Notes: generated from the letters alone by a model not told the origin. DNA of 64,000 bases from Flavobacterium microcysteis (GCF_006385255.1 NZ_VFJE01000055.1:483990-547989); one strand, 5' to 3'. Numbered from the stretch's first letter, positions 16,104 through 26,544 are shown. Made by a program: numbers and translations.

Positions 16104-19100
16104 ATGTTTAATAAATTTATACAAAGACCTGTATTGTCGATAGTGATATCGCTTATAATTGTCTTTTTAGGAGCCTTGTCAGTACTCAACCTGCCAGTGA
16201 CTCAATTCCCATCGATCTCGCCTCCAAAAGTAAATATAACAGCAGATTATCCGGGTTCTAACGGTGAACTGATGATCAAATCTGTAATCATTCCTTTGGA
16301 AAGAGCACTGAACGGAGTACCTGGAATGAAATACATGACTTCAGATGCCGGTAACGATGGTGAAGCAAGTATCCAAGTCGTATTTAATTTGGGGACAGAC
16401 CCGAACTTAGCAGCAGTAAACGTTCAAAACCGTGTAGCTTCAGTAGTAAACAAACTACCGCCATTGGTAGTAAGAGAAGGAGTGAAGATCACACGTGAAG
16501 AATCGAGCATGCTGATGTATGTCAACCTTTATAGTGATGATAAAAACACCGACCAGAAGTTCCTATATAACTTTGCCGATATTAATATCCTATCCGAATT
16601 AAAAAGGGTAAATGGTGTGGGTGTTGCCGATATTCTTGGAACCCGTGAATATGCCATGAGAATCTGGTTAAAACCAGACCGAATGCTGGCTTACAAAATT
16701 TCTGCCGATGAAGTTATGGAAGCCTTGGCAAGCCAGAGTTTGGAAGCGTCACCAGGAAAAACAGGTGAAAGTTCCGGAAAAAGATCTCAGGCGTTTGAAT
16801 ATGTATTAAAATATTCCGGTCGTTTTACGACAAAAGAACAATACGGAAACGTAGTCTTACGATCCAATCCAAATGGAGAGTTATTACGACTAAAAGATGT
16901 GGCCGATATTGAGCTAGGAAGTTCGATGTATGATATCTATTCCAACCTAAACGGAAAGCCTTCAGCAGCAATCGTATTAAAGCAATCGTACGGAAGTAAC
17001 GCAAGTCAGGTTATTAAAGACGTTAAAGCTAAACTGGAAGAAATCAAGAAAAGCTCTTTCCCAAAAGGAATGAACTATGAAATCAGTTATGACGTTTCTA
17101 AATTCCTGGATGCTTCTATTGAAAAAGTAATCCATACGTTGGTTGAAGCCTTTATCCTGGTTGGTATAGTAGTATTTATCTTCTTAGGCGACTGGAGGTC
17201 GACGGTTATTCCGGCAATAGCGGTACCGGTTTCTCTTATCGGAACGTTTGTGTTTATGCAGTTCTTCGGAATTACCCTAAACCTTATTACATTATTTGCC
17301 TTGGTATTGGCAATTGGGGTCGTCGTCGATGATGCCATTGTCGTCATCGAAGCCGTCCATGCGAAGATGGAAGAAGAACATCTTTCAGCGCGGAAGGCGA
17401 CTAAACAAGCGATGCATGAAATTGCAGGAGCCATTATTGCGATTACATTTTTGATGGCAGCGGTATTTATTCCGGTAGCCTTTATGTCAGGACCAGTAGG
17501 TATTTTCTACCGTCAGTTCTCTATTACTATGGCAACAGCGATTATCCTTTCGGGTATTGTGGCCTTGACGCTAACGCCGGCACTTTGTGCTATCATGTTG
17601 AAAAATCATCATGGTAAACCAAAAAAGAGAACTCCTGTAAAAATCTTTATCGACGGTTTCAATAAAACGTTCAACATTGCTTCTGATAAATACCAGAATG
17701 TATTAGGGAAAATTGTAAACAGAAGAACAGTAACCTTTGCTGCATTGATTGGCTTCTGTGCCGGAACCTGGCTAATAAGCAGCACAGTTCCTTCTGGATT
17801 TATTCCGAATGAGGATCAGGGAATGTTTTATGCCATTATCCAGACACCGCCGGGTTCTTCTTTGGAAAGAACAAACAATGTTGCGGAAAGACTACAGAAA
17901 ATGGCAGAAACAGTAGAAGGCGTTCAATCGGTTTCAGCATTGGCGGGATATGAAATCCTTACAGAAGGTACGGGTGCTAACTCAGGAACCTGTTTGATTA
18001 ACCTGAAAGACTGGAACGAAAGAAAACATTCTGTACAGGAAGTAATGGAGGAATTAGAAGAAAAATCAAAAGAAATTCCGGGTGCGAATATCGAGTTTTT
18101 TCAACCGCCAGCCGTTCCGGGTTATGGAGCAGCAGGTGGATTCGAATTGCGTCTGTTAGATAAAACAGGTTCTGGTGACTATAAGAAAATGGAAACCGTT
18201 ACTCAGGATTTTGTAAAAGAATTAAACAAACGTCCTGAACTTTCTTCGGTATTCAGTTTTTACAGTGCGAGTTTCCCTCAGTTCATGCTAAAAGTAGACA
18301 ACGACTTGGCACAGCAAAAAGGAGTTTCTATTGAAAACGCCATGAACACGCTGTCAACACTGGTTGGTAGTAATTACGAAATTAGCTTTATTAAATACGG
18401 ATTCAACTATAAAGTAATCGTTCAGGCAGCGCCACAATACAGAGCTTTGCCAGATGACATTTTAAAACTGTATGTCAAGAATAATAAAGACGAAATGGTA
18501 CCTTTTTCTGCTTTTATGAAAATGGAAAAAGTGTACGGACTGTCTGAAATTACAAGACATAATATGTATACTTCTGCTGAAATCAGTGGAGCAGCTGCGG
18601 GAGGATATAGTAGTGGTACGGCGATTAAGGCGATTAAAGAAGTAGCTGAGAAAAAATTGCCAAGAGGTTATGGAATTGACTGGGCCGGTATTTCTGCTGA
18701 TGAAGTAGCACAAGGAAATCAGGCTATCTGGGTTTTCCTTATCTGTTTAGGCTTCGTTTATCTGGTACTGGCTGCACAATACGAAAGTTTTATTTTGCCA
18801 TTGTCGGTTATCCTTTCACTACCGGCGGGTATTTTTGGAGCTTTCTTATTACTGAAAATCATGGGACTTGAAAATAACATTTATGCTCAGGTTGCTATGG
18901 TAATGTTGATTGGTTTGCTCGGTAAAAATGCCGTGTTGATTGTAGAATTTGCCATCCAAAGGCATGCTGCCGGTAAGTCGGTTTTAGAATCGGCTATGGA
19001 AGGAGCAAAAGCGAGATTCCGTCCTATTTTGATGACTTCGTTTGCCTTTATTGCAGGTTTGATTCCGTTGGTTTTTGCAACCGGACCTGGAAAAATTGGT

Positions 19101-19274
19101 AACAGAACCATTGGTACAGCCGCAGCAGGAGGGATGCTTCTTGGAACAATTTGCGGTGTATTTGTAATACCTGGATTGTATTACATATTTGCCCGAATTG
19201 CCGAAAAGCACAAATTGGTGAAAAATGAAGAAGAAAACCCATTAACAGAAGAAATCGATAACAATCATGTTTAA
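16104..19274 (+). CDS. RND efflux pump, HAE-1 (AcrB-like) family
   Basis: 1056 residues, the normal length. Twelve TM helices with two large periplasmic loops. The proton-relay residues are present: the paired aspartates in G-V-V-V-D-D-A-I-V (TM4, about 410) and the lysine in L-L-G-K-N-A-V-L (TM10, about 936). The N-terminus M-F-N-K-F-I-Q-R-P-V-L-S is typical of HAE-1 pumps, which export drugs and other amphiphilic compounds using the proton gradient. The last 8 bases overlap the outer-membrane channel gene, so the two are coupled. Confidence 0.95.
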   Translation: MFNKFIQRPVLSIVISLIIVFLGALSVLNLPVTQFPSISPPKVNITADYPGSNGELMIKSVIIPLERALNGVPGMKYMTSDAGNDGEASIQVVFNLGTDPNLAAVNVQNRVASVVNKLPPLVVREGVKITREESSMLMYVNLYSDDKNTDQKFLYNFADINILSELKRVNGVGVADILGTREYAMRIWLKPDRMLAYKISADEVMEALASQSLEASPGKTGESSGKRSQAFEYVLKYSGRFTTKEQYGNVVLRSNPNGELLRLKDVADIELGSSMYDIYSNLNGKPSAAIVLKQSYGSNASQVIKDVKAKLEEIKKSSFPKGMNYEISYDVSKFLDASIEKVIHTLVEAFILVGIVVFIFLGDWRSTVIPAIAVPVSLIGTFVFMQFFGITLNLITLFALVLAIGVVVDDAIVVIEAVHAKMEEEHLSARKATKQAMHEIAGAIIAITFLMAAVFIPVAFMSGPVGIFYRQFSITMATAIILSGIVALTLTPALCAIMLKNHHGKPKKRTPVKIFIDGFNKTFNIASDKYQNVLGKIVNRRTVTFAALIGFCAGTWLISSTVPSGFIPNEDQGMFYAIIQTPPGSSLERTNNVAERLQKMAETVEGVQSVSALAGYEILTEGTGANSGTCLINLKDWNERKHSVQEVMEELEEKSKEIPGANIEFFQPPAVPGYGAAGGFELRLLDKTGSGDYKKMETVTQDFVKELNKRPELSSVFSFYSASFPQFMLKVDNDLAQQKGVSIENAMNTLSTLVGSNYEISFIKYGFNYKVIVQAAPQYRALPDDILKLYVKNNKDEMVPFSAFMKMEKVYGLSEITRHNMYTSAEISGAAAGGYSSGTAIKAIKEVAEKKLPRGYGIDWAGISADEVAQGNQAIWVFLICLGFVYLVLAAQYESFILPLSVILSLPAGIFGAFLLLKIMGLENNIYAQVAMVMLIGLLGKNAVLIVEFAIQRHAAGKSVLESAMEGAKARFRPILMTSFAFIAGLIPLVFATGPGKIGNRTIGTAAAGGMLLGTICGVFVIPGLYYIFARIAEKHKLVKNEEENPLTEEIDNNHV

Positions 19275-20700
19275 ATCCAAAATATACCAATATAGTATTG
19301 TCGTAGCGCTTTGCCTTGCCGTAATTGGCTGTAAGGCGCCACAGACAATAGCTGAGACTCCAAGCAAGCCTGTTCCGGAATCTTTCGGAACCAGCAAGGA
19401 TACGACCAATATGTCGACCGTTAAATGGAATGTATTTTTTAAAGACCCGAATCTTGTGGAGTTGATTGATACTGCGTTGAAAAACAACCAGGAGCTGAAT
19501 ATCACTTTACAGGAAATTGAAATTGCTAAAAATGATGTCCGTGTTAAAAAAGGATTATTGTTACCAACGGTTGGACTTCGTGCCGGAGCCGGACTCGAAA
19601 AAGTGGGAAGGTACACAAGCCAGGGTGCAGGTGATGCCTCAACCGAAATCAAACCCGGAGTTGAAACACCAGATCCGTTACCAGATTATACGATTGGTGC
19701 TTATGCCAATTGGGAAGTTGATATTTGGAAAAAGCTGCGCAATTCTAAAAAAGCAGCTGTCAACAGATATTTGGCAACCGTTGAAGGAAAGAACTTTGTG
19801 ATTACAAACCTTATTGCTGAAGTAGCCGATTCGTATTATGAATTGTTGGCTTTAGACAGCCAGTTGGATATCGTTAAACAGACCATTGCTTTGCAGTCCA
19901 ATGCTTTAGAAATTGTAAAAATCCAGAAGCAGGCGGCACGCGCAACAGAGTTGGCGGTTCAGAAGTTTCAAGCCGAAGTGTTGACCTCAAAAAGTTTGGA
20001 GTTTGAAATCCTGCAAAAAATCAAGGAAACGGAGAATAAGATTAACTTTTTGCTAGCCCGTTATCCAGAGGAAATCAAAAGAGACAAAACCAATTTTACC
20101 GACTTATTGCCGGCTACTGTAAATTCAGGTATTCCATCACAATTGTTGAGCAACCGCCCGGATATCAAGCAGGCAGAATTAGAATTGGTAGCTGCAAAAT
20201 TGGATGTAAAAGTTGCCCGTGCCGAGTTTTATCCGTCACTTGATATTTCTGCGGCGTTTGGCGTACGTGCTTTCAAACCGGCATATTTGTTTACATTCCC
20301 GGAATCGCTTTTGTATTCTGTGGCAGGTGATCTGGCAGCACCGCTGATTAACAGAAATGCGATCAAAGCAGAATTTAAAAGTGCTAATGCAAGACAACTT
20401 CAGGCATTGTACAATTACGACCGTACGGTTTTAAATGCATATCTGGAAGTATCTACACAGCTTTCTAAAATCGAAAACCTTCAAAAAGGCTACGATTTAA
20501 AATCGCAACAGGTTGACGCATTGAATAGATCTATTGATATTTCAAACGATTTATTTAAATCGGCAAGAGTCGATTATTTCGAGGTACTGATGACCCAAAG
20601 AGATGCTTTGGAATCTAAACTTGAACTAATAGAAACCAAAAAAGAACAACTGAACGCTGTAGTTCATGTGTATAAAAATTTAGGAGGAGGCTGGAAATAG
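19267..20700 (+). CDS. outer-membrane efflux lipoprotein (TolC/NodT family)
   Basis: 477 residues with a lipoprotein signal (C-L-A-V-I-G-C) and the two outer-membrane-efflux repeats of the NodT/OprM family: long Ala/Gln-rich helices, the W-E-V-D-I-W-K-K-L of the first repeat, the N-R-P-D-I-K-Q-A-E motif about residue 297, and F-Y-P-S-L. It forms the trimeric channel and alpha-helical tunnel through which the RND pump exports. It is last in the three-gene operon and followed by a strong terminator. Confidence 0.94.
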   Translation: MFKSKIYQYSIVVALCLAVIGCKAPQTIAETPSKPVPESFGTSKDTTNMSTVKWNVFFKDPNLVELIDTALKNNQELNITLQEIEIAKNDVRVKKGLLLPTVGLRAGAGLEKVGRYTSQGAGDASTEIKPGVETPDPLPDYTIGAYANWEVDIWKKLRNSKKAAVNRYLATVEGKNFVITNLIAEVADSYYELLALDSQLDIVKQTIALQSNALEIVKIQKQAARATELAVQKFQAEVLTSKSLEFEILQKIKETENKINFLLARYPEEIKRDKTNFTDLLPATVNSGIPSQLLSNRPDIKQAELELVAAKLDVKVARAEFYPSLDISAAFGVRAFKPAYLFTFPESLLYSVAGDLAAPLINRNAIKAEFKSANARQLQALYNYDRTVLNAYLEVSTQLSKIENLQKGYDLKSQQVDALNRSIDISNDLFKSARVDYFEVLMTQRDALESKLELIETKKEQLNAVVHVYKNLGGGWK

Positions 20701-20724
20701 GTTGATTTGTTAGGTTGATTGGAG

Positions 20725-20773
20725 AACTAGTCAAGGGGGGTTTATTCCTTGGCTAGTTTTTTTGTTTTTTTAA
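20725..20773 (+). terminator. terminator of the RND operon
   Basis: 12-bp stem (arms 20725-20736, aactagtcaagg, and 20747-20758, one G-T mismatch) followed by a T-rich tract. It is the last plus-strand feature before the defence-like minus-strand operon, whose final gene ends at 20869. Confidence 0.8.
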
Positions 20774-20868
20774 GGGAGATATTAAGATTAACTACTACAA
20801 AATATATAAATAGTGTTATAAGTTTTTGTATATTAAGTGTTTAATGGAATTGATTATTTTGTATTTAG

Positions 20869-23208
20869 CTATTTATCCAACTTTGTTTTCAAAAGTTCTG
20901 TTAATTTTACAGTGAAAGGGGTGGCTGAATTTCTGAAATTTTCAAATTGGGTAAGTTGTCTTAAATCAAAACTGGCACTCCCGAAATCATCAGACACTTC
21001 ACCTTCTATTTCATAGATAAAATACAGTTGCCCTTTTGGTTCGGGATAGTGTTTTTTGATTAAGTCATTTTTTGAGTATACTTTTGGTCCAGCAGATTTT
21101 AATTTGTAAATTTTATTCGTTTTGAGCTCATTTTTTCCGTGAAGAATCAGATATTTGGCATCAATATTTTCTTTTGTTAATCTAAAAGAGCCTCTGTATG
21201 TGCTAGTTCTCAGATTGTAAAGATTGTTTTTCAATATCCAATTTAGTTGTTCTATATTTTTATAAAATCCTATAATTACAGATATTTTATCAATAATGAG
21301 CCTGTCTGTACCTGAAAATTCAGGTATTCTGTCGTGTAAAAAATCTGCATCAGATTTAGTTTTTTTGAATATTTTATTGATTTCATCAGAAAGTTGTTCA
21401 CGTTGTGAAGTTTTGTCCAGTAAATGATCAATAATTAAATCGAGAAAATTGGATAACTCTCTTACATCCGAATCAGGTGATGGATTCACGGAAAAGGCTC
21501 CCAAACCAGGAATAATTTCGTGGAAACCTCTGAAAGGTTTTTCATTTATATCTGGATATAAAATATAAGCACCACCTGAACGACGAATAGCATCTTTATA
21601 TGCATGCATTTTTAATAAATCAATATTTTTATAGTTTCCCTTTCTTTCGTCGATAGATACTTTGCTTAATTCTTGTTCTAAATCGATTCCCTCTAAATCA
21701 AGCTGTGCTGTCCGATAAAAATTATCAACCTTATATTTTCCGTCAAAATGGATATGAACGATAGATTCATTAGCTTCAGCTTGTTCTTCCGAAAACATTT
21801 TGGGCCAGGCACTCAGAGTAAAATCTGGTCTCATCGGAGTTGTCCAGCTTCCGCTAACTTTATTCTGATAGGGTATTCCGCCTTTGAACGTGCGGTTGTA
21901 TGAAAATTTTATATTTAAATCCCGATTTCTTTTGGTAAGGTTTCCCTCCAAAGCAGTATGTTTTCCTGATTTTAACATCACATTCAAACCATCATTGGTT
22001 TCTGTGATTAAATGTTTGTAAACTTTCTCATCAAAGATGATGCTCTCAATTTCAAACTTTTCTTTTATTAAATCATATAAAGTAAAAAACAACCAATATT
22101 CATAAAGTGTAGCAATATCTTTTTTTCCAGCTTTATACACATCGTCTCCTCCTTTCCAAATCAATTTTGAAGCAAAATCAAATTGTAACCATCGATTCAG
22201 AACTTCTCTGTATCCGCTTCTTTTTTGCAGAACAGGGCTGTTGAGTTTTAATGATGTCGGTGGATTGATATCTTTAAAAAAAGTATGATTTAAAAAAAAA
22301 TCCAGTTTCTTTGACAGATAAGTTGCTTCTGTAGACGGTTTGGTCATTTTGAATTTTTGAAAAACACGCAGACATTCATCACAAAATTGTTTAAAAGTTT
22401 CCAGAACGTATTTTATAAATCGGTTTTCAGGAGTATCCGAATTTTCAATTTTACGAAAGCTATTTATTTTCAATGGTACAGAATATATTTTAAACTTCTG
22501 CATCAGATGCTGTTCGGACAGAAGAATTCGGTTCGAACCTGAAATAATCTGACGAAGTGAGTGATTATTTATTCTTCTGATTTTCCGTATATCGGCTGTC
22601 TCCGATTCTGTTTCCCAATTTGTTTTTGGGTTAATGATGATTCTTTCAATAGATTCAGTAAATATAGAGTTATCGATAATAGATTGTACAAAACAAAATC
22701 TTTGATAAATCGTTCCGCAATCGCAATCAAAATTAATATCAAAAGTTTGATAAATGGGTGTATTGATCTGCATCAATAGTTCCGTGCATTTATCTGTGAT
22801 ACTTTCCAGCATAAATCTGTAATTTTCACGGTAGCTTTTGTCGAGTTCTCGATTAAATTTGGTAGCTAATACTTCTATATCTAAATTATAAACAGGTTTT
22901 CCTAATGCTATTTCTTCTATCTCTAATGTTAATGTGCCTACATAGATATTCGGTACCATCCTGCCAGATGAGATGTGTGTTTTGGAAGGAATTATTATTC
23001 CCGGAACGGAGGCCTTTAATTGATAAGTATTTTTATTGAAACTGTATTCGTAAGAATTACCTTCTAAAACCTGATAAATACTTTCGGAATATAGCAACGC
23101 ATCCTGGCTGTCAATGATACGGAAGTCAGATCTACCCTCCGGAAAAACGGAAAGTATCAATCCAGATTCAATCTCATCTAACAATATCTTAAGGCATTCA
23201 TTTTTCAT
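20869..23208 (-). CDS. DUF2357 / PD-(D/E)xK restriction endonuclease-like protein (McrC-like partner)
   Basis: 779 residues. The N-terminal part (about 1-300) has the DUF2357 layout; the C-terminal half is a PDDEXK_7 (DUF524) type nuclease. The catalytic pattern is seen as R-P-D-F-T-L (Asp462) and, 27 residues on, F-D-G-K-Y-K (Asp489, Lys491), i.e. D...D-x-K. Proteins of this type are found as the nuclease partner of McrB-like AAA+ motors, replacing McrC. Such a gene lies 5 bases upstream. It should be the DNA-cutting subunit of the operon 30502 to 20869. Base composition is visibly more AT-rich than the flanking RND operon. Confidence 0.82.
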   Translation of the reverse strand: MKNECLKILLDEIESGLILSVFPEGRSDFRIIDSQDALLYSESIYQVLEGNSYEYSFNKNTYQLKASVPGIIIPSKTHISSGRMVPNIYVGTLTLEIEEIALGKPVYNLDIEVLATKFNRELDKSYRENYRFMLESITDKCTELLMQINTPIYQTFDINFDCDCGTIYQRFCFVQSIIDNSIFTESIERIIINPKTNWETESETADIRKIRRINNHSLRQIISGSNRILLSEQHLMQKFKIYSVPLKINSFRKIENSDTPENRFIKYVLETFKQFCDECLRVFQKFKMTKPSTEATYLSKKLDFFLNHTFFKDINPPTSLKLNSPVLQKRSGYREVLNRWLQFDFASKLIWKGGDDVYKAGKKDIATLYEYWLFFTLYDLIKEKFEIESIIFDEKVYKHLITETNDGLNVMLKSGKHTALEGNLTKRNRDLNIKFSYNRTFKGGIPYQNKVSGSWTTPMRPDFTLSAWPKMFSEEQAEANESIVHIHFDGKYKVDNFYRTAQLDLEGIDLEQELSKVSIDERKGNYKNIDLLKMHAYKDAIRRSGGAYILYPDINEKPFRGFHEIIPGLGAFSVNPSPDSDVRELSNFLDLIIDHLLDKTSQREQLSDEINKIFKKTKSDADFLHDRIPEFSGTDRLIIDKISVIIGFYKNIEQLNWILKNNLYNLRTSTYRGSFRLTKENIDAKYLILHGKNELKTNKIYKLKSAGPKVYSKNDLIKKHYPEPKGQLYFIYEIEGEVSDDFGSASFDLRQLTQFENFRNSATPFTVKLTELLKTKLDK

Positions 23209-23213
23209 ACATG

Positions 23214-24902
23214 TTAAGCTTCTGCATAACTTGTAAAACCATTGTCCAAAGCATTTTTGTACATCCGTACTAATTTTTCAAAAGTAATCGGATATAATAT
23301 ATTTTCAGAAGATATTTCTTCGTTTTTGGCAATAGAAAAAGATTGTCCGTCTTTTAGGCATAGGAGAATCAGAGCGTCTAATACTTTAGCAATTTTACTT
23401 CTTGAACCATGTAACTTAGGAAGCAATTTCTGCATTACTGCAATATCAATACATTCATTATCTGAAAATGTTCCGATATAGCTAAGTTTTTTCATCAATA
23501 ATAACATTTCAAATGCTGTTCGATATCCGAATTCCGCTCCAGTTTTCTTTAATTCATTGAAGAATTTTACAAAGATATCCGCATAAATATCATTTGGCAC
23601 AATATGATTGTCAGAAGCAAGTTTTAAAAAATTTTCAGATGTTGAAGCTCCTTTGCTTTTCAAAACAGATAAATCAATTGTTGACGGTTGACGAAAGAAG
23701 CTTTTGATACTAGCCTCATCAATCCTAAACTCAATAGTATTGGCTCTGTCTAACACTTTAGGACTAAACATATAAGTTGTTTCATCAATATTTACAGTAC
23801 CTATTATAAAAAGATTTTTTGATATGTCGACAAATGGAGGAACATAAACTCCTTCGGGACTTTTTCTGTTTGTTCCGCAATACAGCATTATTTTATCTTC
23901 CGATTCCATCACACTGAGAAAATCTGCAAAATAACGTTCTACATGGCTAAGATTCATCTCATCTAAGATAAGAAAATATGGTTTGTGTTGGTTTTCATCT
24001 TTTGAAGCTTCAATGATGATATTCAAAACCCCGGAATCAGGCAAGATATATTCTTCTGGACTAAGACCATTTGGGTATCCAAGTAATGGTTCTCTGTTTG
24101 TCCAGTCAGCTCCTACGGGAATAATTTTATATTGGCTGTCGTCTTCACAAATCCATTGTACAAAACTCTGTGCAATTTTCGTTTTACCCGAGCCTGAAAG
24201 ACCTGTTAATAATACAAAGGGCTTGGTCAATAGGGAAGCGATAAAACGAATGACAATTGTTGGGTCAAAGTTAAGTCCTGAATTACGAATTGATTGTATA
24301 AATTCTTGCTGATTAAATAATAAATAATTTAAATTGTTTCCGATATTGGTATCTTCTTTTCTTGCTTTCAAAAAATCCACATAGGTCTTTACAGAAGCTG
24401 AATACCACCCTTTCAGTGAAGCTGACGGTCTTTCTTCTTCATAATACTTTCCGCCTTTATTTTTTTGTTCTTTTAACAAATCTTCATATAAATCAATTAT
24501 TTCATTAAGATTATTACGTTCAAAAATATTGTAACCTACAATCTTAGATAAATTTTCAATAGAAGTGACATATTGTTGCTTAGTGCTGGTTTGAATACTC
24601 AAAGCTCTTTTACTCCATTCAATATAGTCTTTTTGATTATTTAAAGATTTTTCCTTTACCTCAAATCCTTTATCACGAAGAATTTTAAAAGGAATTTCGA
24701 TATTATTTTTAAAATCAGATAAGGTTATTTCTTTTCCTCCTTTAAATTCATTTGCCACTGAAAGTACCAGAATAGGAGGATATTTTGCTCCTTTATAAAT
24801 CAAGTCATACCTAGAGGAATGCCTTCCCCTCTTTAGATCAGGATTGCTATCTATTTGTTTAATAGCTTTAATTAATTCTCCCTGTGTAAAATCGATTTTC
24901 AT
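23214..24902 (-). CDS. McrB-type AAA+ NTPase (restriction motor subunit)
   Basis: 562 residues. The N-terminus (about 1-85, G-R-H-S-S-R-Y-D-L ... Y-P-P-I-L-V-L) resembles the small head domain found in ScoMcrA-like restriction proteins. Residues 90-190 look like a helical linker. The AAA+ core has Walker A G-L-S-G-S-G-K-T (234-241), Walker B L-I-L-D-E-M-N-L-S (Asp314, Glu315) followed by the McrB hallmark H-V-E-R-Y-F-A-D-F-L, the sensor motif G-T-V-N-I-D-E-T-T (368-376) and the arginine-bearing L-D-R-A-N (384-388). McrB-family motors use GTP to translocate or remodel DNA and activate a partner nuclease, here the next gene. Confidence 0.88.
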   Translation of the reverse strand: MKIDFTQGELIKAIKQIDSNPDLKRGRHSSRYDLIYKGAKYPPILVLSVANEFKGGKEITLSDFKNNIEIPFKILRDKGFEVKEKSLNNQKDYIEWSKRALSIQTSTKQQYVTSIENLSKIVGYNIFERNNLNEIIDLYEDLLKEQKNKGGKYYEEERPSASLKGWYSASVKTYVDFLKARKEDTNIGNNLNYLLFNQQEFIQSIRNSGLNFDPTIVIRFIASLLTKPFVLLTGLSGSGKTKIAQSFVQWICEDDSQYKIIPVGADWTNREPLLGYPNGLSPEEYILPDSGVLNIIIEASKDENQHKPYFLILDEMNLSHVERYFADFLSVMESEDKIMLYCGTNRKSPEGVYVPPFVDISKNLFIIGTVNIDETTYMFSPKVLDRANTIEFRIDEASIKSFFRQPSTIDLSVLKSKGASTSENFLKLASDNHIVPNDIYADIFVKFFNELKKTGAEFGYRTAFEMLLLMKKLSYIGTFSDNECIDIAVMQKLLPKLHGSRSKIAKVLDALILLCLKDGQSFSIAKNEEISSENILYPITFEKLVRMYKNALDNGFTSYAEA

Positions 24903-24908
24903 AATTTG

Positions 24909-26540
24909 CTAAAGTTTAACAAAATCAACTCCGACTCTGATTGGATAAGAAAATGCATGATTTGCTATTCTTTGAGTATAATTAGGTCTTATTGTTCCTA
25001 AATAAGTCAACTTTTCACTTTTTGTATTTCCTTCTTTATCCAGGTAATGTACATTTATTTGACTATTCTCATCTATCTTATTTATTTTTTCAAATACTTT
25101 ATACTGTATTGGTTTGATATATATAGGGCTATATTTTTGTTGATTTTCATCTTGGGCTATATCTGACCATATAATAGTAATATCATTAGGGAGATAACTA
25201 ATAAATGCAGTTTCGCCTAAATCAAGTGCTTTATTAATGTTTATAGGCTTTCCTTCGGCAAAATAATAATTACTTTTAATCTTATCGTGTGGTCTTAAAC
25301 AATCACAAAGAGCAGTTAAGCATATAAGATACTTAGGTCTTTCTTTATGATTTTCGTTTTCTTCCATTAAAAATACATCTCCAAAATTAATTGTTTGACC
25401 AATCTTATCTAAGTAAAAGGAATTATAAAAAACATTCATTTTATGCAATGCACCTAAATCAGTATACTCTTTTTCAATCCTAGATTCAAATTCATCCAGT
25501 AATTGATCATCTAACAATAATGATTGTCTATCACGAAGCGACATCGAAATTTTTTCTAGCAAAATCTCGTCGATAAAGCTCTTGAAAAAATGTCCAATTT
25601 TTTCCTTTTTTAATTTTCTTCGATGATGAATTAAAGCATCCTTCGAAAAGCTCATAATAGAATCATTAGTTATTGCACTTGTTCTGAAAAGATGATTGTA
25701 TAGTTCAATTCCTAATAATTGATTATAACTTTCAACATCATTAATTATATGGTTCTTAAAATTTTCTAAAAGCACATTAGCTTTATTTTCAGTTTTATTT
25801 AATATGGTAATGATGGTGTCATTAATAACTATTATTTTACTTTTATAGTTGATGTAACTTGGACAACATAATGCTGTTTCTGATTTATGAGTGGATAAGA
25901 GAGATATTGAAGATTTGATTATAGCGCAGGTTTGATCTTTTTCTCCTGTAATTTCAATAAGCTTATTTATAATTTCTTTATCTTGTTTATATATTTCCCC
26001 TCTTAATCTCTTAACTTCTGTTAAATTTGATCTATTAATATTGACTTGATGGAAAATATCATTTAATGACGGGGGATATTCTTCAAGCTCTATTTCTTCT
26101 TTTACTTTTTCGTAATAATCTCTGGTTTTGTTAGAAAAAAATGAAATTAAATTAAATAAAACGTCATCTAAATTATTATCAGATGTATATATAGAGCAAA
26201 AATTTATATGTTTTGCTCTTACTACTTCCTTTAATAATTTTAATGATAATAATTCCCCGCTTTCGCCTGCTAACTTCCAGTCTAATATTACAAAATCTCG
26301 ATTATTAGTAATAAATTGTAATTCTGTTAGCTCATTTTCTGAACCAATATTAAATTTATATACTTCTAATGAAATTCCATTCTCTTTGAAGTTTTTATAC
26401 AAGTTTTGTGATAATTCTTCCTCGGTAAGATTTTCCGGAATTGAAACATTTTGATAAAAGGCTTTCGCTTTATCATCAATATATATAGCTGATTTTATTG
26501 CATCTTTTAAAATCGCATCCGCTCGTTCTTCAAAGGTCAT
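24909..26540 (-). CDS. receiver-domain-like protein of the defence operon
   Basis: 543 residues, no close family named with certainty. The first ~130 residues read like a response receiver: acidic pair in I-Y-I-D-D-K (Asp22, Asp23), a strand ending in the candidate phospho-acceptor V-I-L-D-W-K-L (Asp87), and C-S-I-Y-T-S-D at the conserved T/S position (~119). The remaining ~400 residues are mostly helical with no recognised output domain; a segment near 385-460 has I-C-L-T-A-L-C-D-C-L-R-P. It sits 4 bases after the double-GHKL kinase-like gene and 6 bases before mcrB-like, so it is probably the partner of the kinase-like protein. The receiver assignment is inference from motif spacing. Confidence 0.6.
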   Translation of the reverse strand: MTFEERADAILKDAIKSAIYIDDKAKAFYQNVSIPENLTEEELSQNLYKNFKENGISLEVYKFNIGSENELTELQFITNNRDFVILDWKLAGESGELLSLKLLKEVVRAKHINFCSIYTSDNNLDDVLFNLISFFSNKTRDYYEKVKEEIELEEYPPSLNDIFHQVNINRSNLTEVKRLRGEIYKQDKEIINKLIEITGEKDQTCAIIKSSISLLSTHKSETALCCPSYINYKSKIIVINDTIITILNKTENKANVLLENFKNHIINDVESYNQLLGIELYNHLFRTSAITNDSIMSFSKDALIHHRRKLKKEKIGHFFKSFIDEILLEKISMSLRDRQSLLLDDQLLDEFESRIEKEYTDLGALHKMNVFYNSFYLDKIGQTINFGDVFLMEENENHKERPKYLICLTALCDCLRPHDKIKSNYYFAEGKPININKALDLGETAFISYLPNDITIIWSDIAQDENQQKYSPIYIKPIQYKVFEKINKIDENSQINVHYLDKEGNTKSEKLTYLGTIRPNYTQRIANHAFSYPIRVGVDFVKL

Positions 26541-26544
26541 GATA

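Noticed and set aside
17087..17434. Minus-strand frame opposite the RND pump
   Set aside because: Antisense to an intact, full-length pump gene; composition reflects the complement of its coding sequence.
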